Assembly: GCA_033557465.1 (NCBI GenBank)
Contig: CM066037.1
Coordinates: 206,831,156-206,895,155, forward strand
Direction: 5' to 3'
DNA length: 64,000 nucleotides
From: Ichthyophis bannanicus
Taxonomy: Eukaryota; Chordata; Amphibia; Gymnophiona; Ichthyophiidae
How positions within the stretch are numbered: the first letter of the stretch is position 1; the number at the start of each line of letters is the position of its first letter. The notes beneath the pieces were generated by a model. The model was not told the origin of the DNA and did no database searches. It saw only the letters and a list, made by a program, of their open reading frames with translations. The position numbers were made by a program, and so were the translations under genes. Shown here piece by piece: positions 10,880 through 20,859 of the stretch.

Positions 10880-11170
10880 GAAACATAGAAACATGATGAC
10901 AGAAAAAGACCATATCACCTTTCTAGTCTGTCCTTCCATATCAACAACTACAACAGTCCACTTTTTACCTTTAGAGATCCTCTGTGTTGGTCCCATGCTT
11001 TTTTGAATTCAGTTACTGTCCTCATCTCTACCACCTCCACTGGGAGACTATTCCATGGATCCACTACTCTTTCTGTAAAGAAATATTTCCGCATATCACT
11101 CCTAAATCTATCTCTCTTCACCCTCATCCCATGTCCCCTTGTAGACTTAGTTCCCTGGGAATTTTAGGGT
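10880..11170 (-). mobile_element. CR1 LINE 3' fragment
   Basis: The minus strand encodes the extreme C-terminus of a CR1 ORF2 (…MRKYFFTERVVDPWNSLP-like), matching RKYFFTERV in the CR1 remnant at 29.2 kb. A 3' UTR follows, ending with the same 'gaccatat… tctagtctgtcc' and 'catagaaacatg' tail seen on the plus strand at 18.9 kb. The octamer-like tail (catgtttctatgtttct) is a CR1 hallmark. Confidence 0.75.
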
Positions 11171-11540
11171 TCTAGGTTGGGACCAGTAAAACTGGGAGGC
11201 CATTGGCACCTTAAATTCACTTGCCCCAATTCTCACTCACTTCAGTCAATCAGTCCAGAATTTGATTGTTACTGAAAATATTGAGGTATCACAAACAATA
11301 ACAAAAATCATTTAATATCAGAGCAAAGAAGTATAACTACAGTTACTCAGAGTTTAGTTGAATTCTCCCTTCCAAGTGGAGAACCCCTATGCACTGTTTC
11401 CTTTCCTCTTAATCCTTTCCCCAGAGTACCTTGTAGAGCTCATGCTTGACTTGGATGTGATTGCAGGCCTTGCATTCCTTTAGGGCAGATCCTCCTTTTT
11501 TTGCTCTAGGGGACATAATGTTTCCTCTTCTTTCTTTATC
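11171..11540. other. No gene seen
   Basis: Unassigned AT-balanced DNA; no reading frame or repeat is recognised. Confidence 0.35.
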
Positions 11541-11650
11541 TTTATCTTCTTAAAATACTTGATATACCACTTAGGCCGAAACATAAAAGCGGTTTACAAT
11601 AAATAAAAAACTGCTAAAAAGAAAAAGAAAAGAACACCAATAAATGACAG
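11541..11650 (-). mobile_element. LINE 3'-end fragment, L2-like
   Basis: The stretch 'acttgatataccac… aaagcggtttacaat' resembles the antisense of an L2-like tail and the start of the minus-strand L2-like element at 31.45 kb ('tttgatatactgcc… aagtggtttacaac'). It is short, so the family is uncertain. Confidence 0.4.
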
Positions 11651-12144
11651 GATAGCCAAGAGAAAGCAAAGAGGGATCAAGACAGAGCTGACAAATCAGA
11701 ATCAGGGGTCCATGCTGCTACTTCTGTCTTCAAGGCTCCTTCTTTCCCATTTTCTCCTTTACTCCTTAGTTTTGTAGTGCTGTGGTCTAAGCTGCCCTTG
11801 TGTCTACCAAGGTTGTTTGGTTCCCTGGTTGTGCTAACCAGGAACCTCACCTTCTCCCTTATGGTGCATGGCTGTGGAACCAGAGGCACTTGCCACTGTG
11901 GTACAGAGGCTAGGTCAGCCAAAGACAAAAATTGTTTTGGACTTCATCTTTATACCAGCCATTTTCCCCTCCAATTGAGGTCTTCTCTTACTAATACCTC
12001 ATTGGTCAGGAGAACCCTCCTATTTTCTGAAAACATTGAGTGGCATAAAAAGGTCACAAAGCAATAATTTAGCAGAACCACTAGAAATCTCTGCTGCTCA
12101 AGTAAGGCAGAACCTGAGAGATCTCAATATTAAGAACAAAGAGA
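11651..12144. other. Unassigned DNA, possible LINE 3' UTR
   Basis: May continue the minus-strand LINE tail at 11.6 kb. No coding signal is seen; the short open frames here have no family resemblance. Confidence 0.3.
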
Positions 12145-12320
12145 AGTAGGGTCAACCCAGTAGTTCAGTGGCAAGTGCTATACTTTTCCATGCAAGGTTC
12201 TCAATTCAATTCTCAGGTCAGATCTTCAATGCCTCAAGTCAGCTGGTTCTGGGGGACAAGGCCAGCTCAAGAGGTTGTAGCACCCCTCCCCTAGGTCTGA
12301 TCTTGCAGTGAAAGTTGTAC
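12145..12320 (+). mobile_element. Probable tRNA-derived SINE
   Basis: A box A-like TAGTTCAGTGG at 12161-12171 and a degenerate box B-like TTCAATTCTC at 12205-12214 have roughly tRNA spacing and are followed by a non-tRNA body. The box B is a poor match, so this is an old copy or a chance resemblance. Confidence 0.4.
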
Positions 12321-12559
12321 AAATGGGTAAATTTTCAGCCCACTGGCTTGTTAAATGCCACACACCTATTTAACTTAATCTGTGTAGTCTGTGTCACTGT
12401 CCATATAGATTGAGGTGCTGAATATTCAAAGAGTGATGGTGTGGTCATTGTATTATTTGTTTAGGTTAGGCCTGATATTCTGCAGATCTAAATTAAACAT
12501 GTAACTTACCTGAATAGTGGCTGAATATTGCCACTATCTGGATAATTTTCTGGCCTACC

Positions 12560-12830
12560 CTTGCTCCTCCCTTAATGTGCCCCACAAGTATACAGATAAT
12601 GTCTGGTCATTCTGCTATTTAAAAGCTTGATATTATCTGCATATTTTTTTAAAATAAATGATTAGGCTAATTATGCATTTGCCAGCGAATGCGTAATTGT
12701 CTTTGAATAGGTTTGATAGGGCATAATTATTCATCATATGGAACATTCCCAGACTCACCAATAAAACTCTCCCAACAACAGATTCAGAGCAGAAGTGTTT
12801 CACTTTACATTTCAACATACAAAAAACTTC
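12560..12830. promoter_or_regulatory. Candidate conserved non-coding element
   Basis: Non-repetitive, AT-rich but not simple sequence with several homeodomain/POU-like motifs: ctaattatgcatttgcc at about 12669, gcgtaattg and gcataattattcat. This is typical of vertebrate developmental enhancers. The call rests on motif texture only. Confidence 0.25.
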
Positions 12831-13259
12831 TATTCAAATTCTAGCCTGACATCAGTGACAACACCACTAACTCTCTCCACAGCTAGACATTCTGCATCAT
12901 AACACAAAGCCCTGCAAAGGAACACTCAACACCAGCATCAAGAACTCAAATTGCACTGACCCTACCTATGGAAAATCAGCACTGCAAATATTCTAGAACA
13001 CCAGTAACCCCTAGCTGGAAAAGAGAACAAGCTGAACTACTACAGATTCCTAGAGAGAACCTACATGCTAACAGAATCCCTTATCTTGGCTGCACATGTT
13101 AAAAACAGAACAAGAAACTACAAAAGACAACAATTGACATGGGAAACCCCAAAATCAGAAACCAAGCTTTGAAACATGGAAGAAATGCATTTCCTCCTGT
13201 AATGAACTATAAGAACTGCACATTTTCAAAGTTTACATATTTTATTCTCTAAAAACTGA
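12831..13259. other. No gene seen; tail of the pyrimidine-rich repeat
   Basis: A-rich intergenic sequence. Near 13210-13250 (minus strand, 'gaaaatgtgcagttc') it resembles the AT-rich tail that follows the purine-rich repeat at 62.3 kb. Confidence 0.35.
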
Positions 13260-15150
13260 CATTCTTTTGTACTTTTCTTGTCTGATCATCTTATTTTTCT
13301 AGTTGGGTTGGTTCCAGTCTCTCGTTTCTACTTCCTCTTGTTGATTTTCTCCTAAGTCCTTTTCTAAGATCCCATTTCCATTTTCTGCTCCTTCACACTC
13401 CCAGTCTTATTCATCCTTTTCTTCTCTACATCTCTGATATTGATCCTTCTATTTCTTCATTTGCCTTTTACCTAACTATAGCTTCATTCCATTCCTCTTT
13501 CTCCTTCCTACAATCTTCAGTCTTCCTATTTTCACCATTCACCTACTTACTAGCTTTCCATTTCCTAATCCTACTTCCCTAGTCTTTCCATTCCACATCT
13601 GTCTTATTCCTTTGCCAGCATCCTACCCCCCCCCCCATCTTTCACCCACTTTCTAGTCTACTATCTCCACCCTCTGTACTCATCTCCTCCACAGTTTCAT
13701 TTACCACCTTCTGCTTCCTATTCCAGCCCCAGCTCATTCCCTAATACTTATCTTTCCACCAGGCCCTTTCTTACGTCTTTCCCCCATCCAGGCTTCCATT
13801 TCTCCTTTCACTTCTCCCATTTCTGCCCTCTTTCACCTGCTTCAAGAAAGACCTGTATCTTCCTGTGGCTCTCATCCACTCCATAGCACTCTGTCCTTTT
13901 CCACTGCCCCCCAATCTCTCCAAACCTTCTCCCCTGCCCATATTTCTGCACTTGGTCTCATAGTCCTATTCATTCCCTTAACCCAATCACATTATTCCCA
14001 CTGTCCTCTTAATTTCTGGTCAATTTTAGTCCCCACTATCCCCCCAAGCAACTCCAAGTTCCTATTCACAATCTCATCCAAGCCTGAGTCCCCACATAAA
14101 ATCCCACTACCCAGCCTATGTTAGATTCTTTCTTCTATTTTCTCACCCAATCTTTAGAGTCTCCACCTATCAGAGTCCCTGCTTTCTCACATCCTATGTC
14201 CCTAATACCTGCCCTCCTGCTTCCTACTCCCCTTTCCCAGCACCCACCATTTACTTCCTTCTCCAATATTTATTAGTCGCGTCTTTCCTCCTTCTTGCCC
14301 CAGCATGCGTTCTTATATCCGCCCTCTCAACCTTCCCTTGATTGCCTTTGCTTCTTTACTCCTCACAATATCTGTCCTCCTCACTCCCCCAGCATCTCCT
14401 TCTTTTTCCTACTCTGACCCTAGCATTTTCCAGCATTAGCCCCCTTTTAATCCAAGACTCCAGTCCTAGAATTAGCTCCCTTCCAGTCCCAGCCCTTTTC
14501 CAGTCCCATCTCGCCAGACCTAGTATCATCCCATTTCCAGTACAGCCCCCCCATCCCTATTATCTGCTCATTTCCAAAACCAGCCCTCAGACTGTATCAG
14601 TCCATTTCCAGTCCCCCAACCCCAATATCAGTACATTTCCAATACCAACTACCCAGCCCCAGTATCAGCCCTTTTCCAGTATTAGTCAGCCCCCAATCAC
14701 TGTATCAACCCATTTCCAGTTCCAGCCCCCCATTCCCAGTATCTGCTCATTCCCAGTATCAGTCAGCCCCCCAGCCCCTGTATCATCCTAGTCCAAGGAG
14801 TAGAGGAGTGACCTAGTGGTTGGGGCAAGGTACTTCAGGCCGGAAGGTCGGGGGTTCAAATCCCACTAGAGGACAGCAACCTTGGGCCGGAAGGACTGGG
14901 GTTTCTAGTCCCACAGGTGCTCCTTGTGGTCTTGGGCAAGCCACTTAACCCTCCATAGCCCATGTTCCCTGTAAAATAGTTATCTCCAAGTTATAATGCC
15001 CTGTTCAATGTAATTTCAGTTTGTTCAATGTAAACCGCACTGATGCAGAATAGCGCGGTATATAAGAGAATGTAAATAAATAAAATAAATAAATAAAGTA
15101 TCAGCCCTTATCCAGCCCCCAACCCAATTCCTGCCCTGCCCACAGTCCCA
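13260..15150 (-). repeat. Pyrimidine-rich degenerate minisatellite-like repeat
   Basis: About 1.6 kb (excluding a SINE) of strongly strand-asymmetric C+T sequence. On the minus strand it reads as degenerate tandem copies of a roughly 25-35-bp motif such as 'ctggaaatgggctgatactgggg', the same motif that fills 60.8-62.0 kb on the plus strand. The distal part on the minus strand is simpler (gaaggagaaagg-type). Open frames here (for example 14342-14791) are low-complexity Ser/Pro/Leu translations and are not genes. Confidence 0.75.
14797..15097 (+). mobile_element. MIR-like, L2-tailed SINE
   Basis: It has a tRNA-derived head with box A (gtgacctagtgg, 14808-14819) and box B (ggttcaaatcc, 14853-14863). 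A central segment 'cttgggcaagccacttaacc' (14931-14950) is nearly identical to the MIR signature. The 3' end 'aaccgcac… gcggtatataag' plus (AAATA)n closely resembles the tail of the L2-like LINE at 41.7 kb. It is inserted in the pyrimidine-rich repeat, which resumes at 15098. The shared tail suggests mobilisation by the resident L2-like LINE. Confidence 0.8.
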
Positions 15151-15187
15151 GTAAAAGCACTCCCCCCTTCCTGCAGCAACACAGTCA

Positions 15188-15415
15188 CAGTAGCATTTGC
15201 TTTTGCTCCCACGGCTGAATTAATTCTCAGCACAGCTGTGGGAGCATTTATGTTTGCTCTTGCAACTGTGCTATACTCAAGCCATGGTGCTGACAGCTTC
15301 AGCATAGCACAACTGAGGGAGCAAAAGCAAATGCTCCTGAGGCTGTGTTGAGCATTAATACAGCTGTGGGAGCAAAAGCAAATGCTCCCGCAGCTGTGTT
15401 AATGTTTAACACAGC
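15188..15415. repeat. Cluster of alternating hairpin repeats
   Basis: At least four copies of a motif containing 'cagctgtgggagcaaaagcaaatgctcc' in both orientations. The best unit, 15361-15396, is a 13-bp inverted repeat with one mismatch around a 10-base loop. It may be a MITE-derived array. Confidence 0.55.
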
Positions 15416-16033
15416 TATGGCTGGAGACGCAGAGGGCAGGTTGGAAGCAAGCCAGTGAGGCAAACTTCCTGCGCCCCTATTATTGTGCGCTCTGAGCCAG
15501 TTTCTCACTGGCTCACTTCTTAAGCCAGCTCTGCTGGGGGAATTCCATGAAGACCATGAGAGGAGGCAGTCATGGTCCTCATTAAGGGTGACACCTGGTG
15601 GTAAGATTTAGAGCCTAGTGCATGGCTCTTAACCTCAGGAATACATCTGCAATGACCAGACTATCAATGCTGGGACAGTCTATTAAAAATAGGGGAAAAA
15701 TTGTTGGATGATTGCAAAGACTCATAGGGCCAAGATACTAGCACTGCTGTCAACTGATCTGGAAGAAGAAAGAGAGAGGAGGACCTACCTAAGGTGGCAG
15801 TTTCTGGGAGGCAAAAAACAACATCAGGTAACAAAATCAGTTCCTGGAATGCTATTCTCTCTTTTGGAAACCTGTTTCAGATATTCAACCTTACAGCTTT
15901 TGAAGTGTTTGTTGTTTGCAGGGCTTAATGTCCAGACAAAAAGGAAATGGAACTGTGGAGCCAGGACAGGGATGCAATCTGGGGCAGGAGCAACAGGAGA
16001 AGAGGAGCTGAATCAGAAAGCTGAATGACTGTC
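15416..16033. other. Intergenic, with a MITE scrap
   Basis: No gene. 'cctaaggtggcagtttctgggaggc' near 15787 is shared with 20300 and belongs to a dispersed MITE. The rest is unassigned. Confidence 0.4.
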
Positions 16034-16041
16034 CTCTACTC
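16034..16041. repeat. 8-bp target duplication of the hAT element, left copy
   Basis: ctctactc, repeated exactly at 18565-18572. Confidence 0.95.
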
Positions 16042-16233
16042 CAGTGTTTTTTAACCGTTTTTGTGCAAAGGCACACTTTTTTCATGAAAAAAATCACGAG
16101 GCACACCACCATTAGAAAATGTTAAAAAAATTTACCTCTGTGCCTATATTGATTATATATAAAGTAATTCTCTTGAAAAGGAATCAAACACAAAGAAATT
16201 ATTTTATAATTGTTCATATTTCTGTTTACTTAC

Positions 16234-18119
16234 TCAGTGCGAAACCTGGGCCTGTTTGGCTGAACACAAAGCTGATATTCTGGCAGGAATCGAAGAAAGA
16301 CACACACGTAGCTCTTCGTCAACAGCTCTCAGTCTCTCTCTGTCTTTAGTTTTTATAGCAATCAGGCTTGAAAAGCTCATCTCACACAGATATGTAGTGG
16401 AAAATGGGAGCAATGTCAAAATAGCTTTGTTTGCCAGAACGGGGAACTCCTTGGCAGTATCCAACCAAAAACTGTCCAAAGGTAGATCAGCAAATCTTAG
16501 CTTGAAACCACGATTTTGTCTCAGTTCAATTAGTTCCTCCTGCTCCTGTAAAGTCATGTCCTTTCCACCAACTGATGCTGAGCTATAAGGGTCTCTAACC
16601 CAGTCAAGGCATTCAGTGGAGACTGAAGAGAAATAACATGACAACTTCTCCTCGAGAGTTTTTAAATGTTTAACTATTATCTCACCCAGTGCAGCAGTGT
16701 GAACACCTTGCCATTGCTTGGTGAGTGTGAACATTTCAAGATTGCCACTTTCCACGTGTTGATTCCAGAGTTGCACCTTTGAACGGAATCCATTTATTTT
16801 ATCTGTACTTGTAAGCAGATTTTCATTTCGGCCTTGCATTCGTGTGTTCAGCTCATTCAGATGATGAAAAATATCTGCCAGGTATGCCAGCCTTGCACAC
16901 CACTCATCACTTGTAAGCAGCTTTTCGTAATCTGACCTCTCATTTGTCAGAAACACTTTAAGTTCCTCCCGCAGCTCATACACACGAACCAAGACCTTGC
17001 CACGTGACAACCACCGGACCTCCGTATGAAACAGCAAGGTTTTATGCTTCGCTCCCATCTCCTCACACAAAGCTGCAAACATGCGACTTTTCACGGGTCG
17101 TGACTTTACAAAGTTTACCATGCGCACAACATCATCCAACACAGGAACTAGGTCTGCTGGTAAAGTCTTGGCTACGAGGGCCTCACGGTGTAAAAAACAA
17201 TGCGTAACAATCACATCTGGATTTCTTTCCTTCACTCTGCTTACAAAGCCTTTGGTGCGCCCGACCATGGCTGCAGCTCCATCGGTGCAGACACTTGTGC
17301 AGTTTTCCCACTTAAGTCCTCCTTGTTCAAGGTATTCTGATGTGACCCGAAAAATTTCTTCTCCTGTTGTGTTTTTTCTGGCAATGCCTTGCAAAAAAAG
17401 AAGTTTTCTCTAATTGCATCACCATCCACAAAACGCACATTGGCCAAGAGTTGAGCATGTCCACTGATATCAGTAGACTCGTCAAGTTGCAATGCAAATT
17501 TCTCACTGATACGGATCTTTTCCAAAACCACACTTTCTATGTCTGCAGACATGTCATTAATATGTCTGGAAATTGTTTTGTCTGAGAGAGGGACTTTGTC
17601 TATTTCCTTAGCTGCTTCAGGTCCGAGCATCTCCTCTACAATAGCTTTGCAGGCGGGAAGTATTAATGTCTCTGCCACAGTGTGTGACTTTTTTGACTTG
17701 GCTATAAGTTCAGCAACTTGATAGCTAGCTTTAAGAGCTCTTTCATTTACCTTTGTGTTTTTTCTCATGAAAGTTGCCTGTTTCTCCGTGTTTTCATGCA
17801 GGCGAACAAAAAAGTCCGCATTCTTGTTTTGAAGCGAAGGGTGTTTCGTTTGGAGATGGCGTTTAAGTTTACTTGGGACCATAGCACTGTTAGATATCTT
17901 TTCACCACACACCACACACAGTGGAGTTGGTTTCTTTGCATCTCCGGTGAAAGTAAATCCAAATGAAATATAGCTTTCGCTATATTGCCTTGTGCCAGAG
18001 TATTTCCTTGAGCTAACCATCTTTGCTTTCTTTTGATCCCCACTCATACTTGGGCTCTTATCTGGCTCCGAATTTTGTTCAGAATCCAGTTCTTTCCTTT
18101 TCAAAAATTTGTTCATCAC
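16234..18119 (-). pseudogene. hAT transposase (ZBED-like), one frameshift
   Basis: About 625 residues starting MMNKFLKRK at 18119. An N-terminal BED-type zinc finger has Cys68, Cys71, His88 and His93 (LCVVCG… KRHLQTKH) and should bind the element ends. Catalytic-core blocks follow: [10 protein letters not shown] (first Asp), [16 protein letters not shown] (second Asp), HCFLHREAL (the CxxH block) and [13 protein letters not shown] (the hAT RW block). The C-terminal dimerisation region is intact ([16 protein letters not shown]… [15 protein letters not shown]). A single frameshift near 17370 (CKALPEKT / TTGEEIFRV) divides it; otherwise it is open throughout. The closest relatives I recognise are the hAT proteins that gave rise to vertebrate ZBED5/FAM200-type genes. 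The flanking duplication shows this is a transposon copy and not a domesticated gene. Confidence 0.9.
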
Positions 18120-18392
18120 TGCAGTATCTATTCCTGTCTCACTGTCACTCAGTACTTACTGCGCTTGTCTCCTCCAGATAGCCGCTGTCCATCACACTCA
18201 GCACTCCATCCAGATCCATCAGTCAGCGCTCTTCTGCTCCTGTCTCCTCCAGATCCATCACTCAGCGCTCTTCTGTGTTGCATCCGCGATAATCCTCCAG
18301 AGTCCAGATCCTTCGGTGCTCTTCTGCGCATCAGCGATCTACTGCGATGTCTTCTCCTGTCAGTGTAACAGTGACACTGTAGCTATTTATAG

Positions 18393-18480
18393 TCCGTAAC
18401 ATGCGCTTCGGCTCACAAATAGACCAATCATTAGAATCTAATGATTGGTCTATTTGTGAGCCGAGGCCACATGTTACGGA
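18393..18480. repeat. Long near-perfect palindrome in the hAT subterminal region
   Basis: Inner arms 18408-18435 and 18437-18464 pair almost completely around a single base (…cattaga/a/tctaatg…). An outer 11-bp pair, tccgtaacatg / catgttacgga, closes at 18393 and 18480. It lies between the leader and the right terminal repeat. Confidence 0.9.
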
Positions 18481-18589
18481 TGAAATTGGAATTTTTCCCA
18501 CGGCACACCAGACAATATCTCACGGCACACTAGTGTGCCACGGCACAGTGGTTGATAAACGCTGCTCTACTCTGCTCCAGCTCACCCCT

Positions 18590-18810
18590 CCTACAGGGCT
18601 GTTGCTACCATTAGGCAAACTAGGCACTCCCCTAGAATGCCAGCCCTCCAGGGGTGCCTGCTGTTGTCCATTGACATCACTGCCAGCTCCAGAGAGGGAC
18701 AGCAGCAGTAGCAATGAGTGCAGGGGGGGGGGGGGGGCAACAGGGGGAAGAAGAATGGAGGGTCTACCTAGAGTGCCTCCAATTCTTGTACCGGCCTTGC
18801 CCTCCCAGCA
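18590..18810. mobile_element. Probable MITE fragment
   Basis: 'acagggctgttgctaccattaggcaaactaggcac' at the left and 'acctagagtgcctcc… ggccttgccct' at the right are roughly inverted and resemble the gene-poor MITE ends at 20.27 and 20.53 kb. It contains a G-run of about 16 at 18722-18737. Confidence 0.4.
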
Positions 18811-18889
18811 CAACACCCCTCCTGTGGTTCTGAAGTGGTAGAACTACATTCTATTCTGTTGCCTCAGAAGTTAAGTCCTAGCAGTCGAT

Positions 18890-18952
18890 ATGGAAGGGCA
18901 GACTGGATAGGCCATATGGTCTTTATTTGCCATCATGTTTCTATGTTTCTGA
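18890..18952 (+). mobile_element. CR1 3' tail
   Basis: 'ggcagactggataggccatatggtctttatttgcc…' then catgtttctatgtttct: the same CR1 3' end as at 29.5 kb (plus) and 10.9 kb (minus), with the octamer-type terminal repeat. Confidence 0.75.
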
Positions 18953-19097
18953 AAACTTGAAACCTCCTTTCATCCCCAGGACAGGTTCACTACAGACAGC
19001 AGTAGTGCCAGCTTCCCTAAAACAGTTCCCTACCAGAGAACAGCTATGGTAGGAACAATGGCACTTCAACTACACACCACACACCATCACAATAAAG

Positions 19098-19440
19098 GTT
19101 TATTTATTTATTTATTTATTTTATTTATTTATTTTATTTAAACAGGTATTTGTATACCGCTCCTTCCTGCGATCAGAAGCGGGTATGATTACAAGAGAGA
19201 GCTGTCAGATCAAGACAGTAAAATTTATATGGTATATACATAGTTGATTCGGGAGGAAAGGATGGTATACAGCAAATTTAAAGGTATATTCATAATTGAT
19301 GACACACAGGAAAGTATCCATTTCTAGTCTAAGGGGAAAAGGATTACATATATACATTTTTACATGAAATGCTCTCTGGGTCTTTGGATAGATGGTTTCC
19401 CTCAAGTGGAATTAGAGCAGGTTGAAATGAGTTTGAAATA
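19098..19440 (-). mobile_element. L2-like LINE 3' end
   Basis: Begins on the plus strand with (TTTA)n and 'ggtatttgtataccgct', the antisense of an L2-type tail ('agcggtata… aataaataaa'). The following 300 bp is presumably 3' UTR. Confidence 0.6.
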
Positions 19441-20019
19441 GGTGCGTCTTGAGTTTTTTTCTAAATTCCGCTAGATTTTTGCTTGCTCTTAGTATGGGCG
19501 GTTCAGTAAACCTCCCCCATACAGCTGGCCTATGTACCTCAGTCCCTTTCAGAAGGGATCACCCTAAAAGTAAGTGGCAGTCTCCACGCATATTCAGTTT
19601 TTAGCCTATCTGCTCTGTTGAGACTACCATTAAGAGTGCCAGTCATATAAGGCATTGGGATGGAAAGAGATTGATCATAGCCTGCTTCCCTACCCCACCC
19701 AGTGCTTTTTTAGTCTTCCAAGCTTCTAATTGAGTGAAATCCAACATACTTGCATAACTAATATCTTACCAGGATTTCATCTAAAATTGTTTGACACATT
19801 TTTCTCCATCAAAACCACATACCTCTGAATTAGGCTGAAGAGAGGCTGTGACTGTACAGTGAAAAGTCTCTGTTACTAATATTCCCTAATCAGCAGTGCC
19901 TTGAAAGGAGATATACAACCATCTGCAGCTGAGCAGAATATCCAATATTTTTAAATTGGGTTAAGTAGTGAGCTATATGCCAGATATATTATTGACTGGT
20001 ATGAATGGAAACAAACTGA
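19441..20019. other. No gene seen
   Basis: Low-repeat intergenic DNA. Nothing is recognisable. Confidence 0.35.
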
Positions 20020-20260
20020 TAGAAATCTGAGGCACTAATTAATTGAGAATTACACAGTCCCTAATTACGGTGGAGCTGTAATACCAGCTTCTGACAATAT
20101 CATTGATGCTGTCATTGTCAATTATTGCTGTTATTGTTTGTAAACTTTAATGAAGACTAATGAAACTAGGAATCCTGTTTTTAGAAGCTTTATTTATGCT
20201 GGAAGGGGTTTAAAGCTGTTGTGCAGCTGTGCCATTGGGCTATTTGTTTGTTCTGTGCTT
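20020..20260. promoter_or_regulatory. Candidate conserved non-coding element
   Basis: Non-repetitive stretch rich in homeodomain-type cores: cactaattaattgagaattac, ccctaattacgg, tgtcaattattgctg, ctttaatgaagac. The composition is like vertebrate developmental enhancers. No direct proof in a single sequence. Confidence 0.3.
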
Positions 20261-20264
20261 TCCA

Positions 20265-20415
20265 GGGCTGGCTTAACCATTAGGCAGTCTAACTGGTCGC
20301 CTAAGGTGGCAGTTTCTGGGAGGCAGCTTTCATTAACGCAAAACAATAGGTCCAGACAATCTCAAAGAAGCACCAGTGTGTACCTTTCCCCATTGGGGGG
20401 GGGGGGGGGAGCAGA
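20265..20415. mobile_element. MITE fragment with G-run
   Basis: 'cagggctggcttaaccattaggcagtctaactggtcgcctaaggtggcagtttctgggaggc': one end of a common MITE, also present in part at 15.79 kb. It ends in a G-run at 20395-20409. Confidence 0.5.
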
Positions 20416-20526
20416 CAATTTTTAAGTAGCCATTTACCAGTGGAAATGACTTTATGAAGCTGCTTTCAACATCTATATGTATGCAAAATTAAGCATAATA
20501 CATAAAAGTATAAGGAGTGGTGTTGG

Positions 20527-20851
20527 CAGGGCCGGCCCAAGAGTTTCTGCCGCCCTAGGCAGAAGCCCTGTGCTTCGGCACACATGGCCCTGCTGCTTCC
20601 GATCTCCTTCCAACTTAATTTCAGGAGTTCAGAAGCAGCAGGCCATGTGTGTCAAAGGATATGGCCTGCTGCCGAGCCTAGCCACCACCCCTGCCTCTGG
20701 AATCAGCAGGAGCAGGGGGTGGCTCAGTACGGGGGAGGGGGAGGGTGGTATGGCTTGGCGCGGGGGGGTGGCAGACTATTTGTGCCAAAGCACACGGCCT
20801 GCCGCTCACAGAGATCTTCCACCCTAGGCAGCTGTCTACGGGCTGGCCCTG
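20527..20851. mobile_element. hAT-type MITE with 8-bp target duplication
   Basis: A 325-bp non-autonomous element. The left end is CAGGGCCGGCCCAAGAG… CTGCCGCCCTAGGCAGA and the right end, inverted, is CAGGGCCAGCCC… CAGCTGCCTAGGGTGG. The flanking octamers are ggtgttgg (20519-20526) and ggtgttag (20852-20859), 7 of 8 identical. Terminal CAGGG and an 8-bp duplication indicate a hAT-mobilised MITE. Confidence 0.8.
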
Positions 20852-20859
20852 GGTGTTAG

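Larger units (their letters stand above)
16042..18564 (-). mobile_element. Complete hAT DNA transposon (Charlie/Buster-like)
   Basis: A 2.52-kb element with a perfect 8-bp target duplication and terminal inverted repeats. The left end is CAGTGTTTTTTAACC… GGCACAC; the right end, read inward, is CAGCGTTTATCAACC… GGCACAC. Both features are diagnostic of hAT elements. It encodes one BED-finger transposase on the minus strand and has a leader (about 18120-18390) with degenerate repeats of 'cagatccatca.tcagcgctcttctg'. Confidence 0.95.

Noticed and set aside
14342..14791. 149-codon Ser/Pro/Leu-rich open frame
   Set aside because: It lies inside the pyrimidine-rich repeat; the translation is low complexity and the same repeat at 61 kb is not open in the matching frame.
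14808..14863. Functional tRNA gene
   Set aside because: Box A and box B are present, but the sequence cannot form a full cloverleaf with an acceptor stem and is followed by a SINE body and LINE-like tail.
16234..18119. Domesticated host gene of the ZBED type
   Set aside because: Terminal inverted repeats, a perfect 8-bp target duplication and a frameshift show it is a transposon copy.
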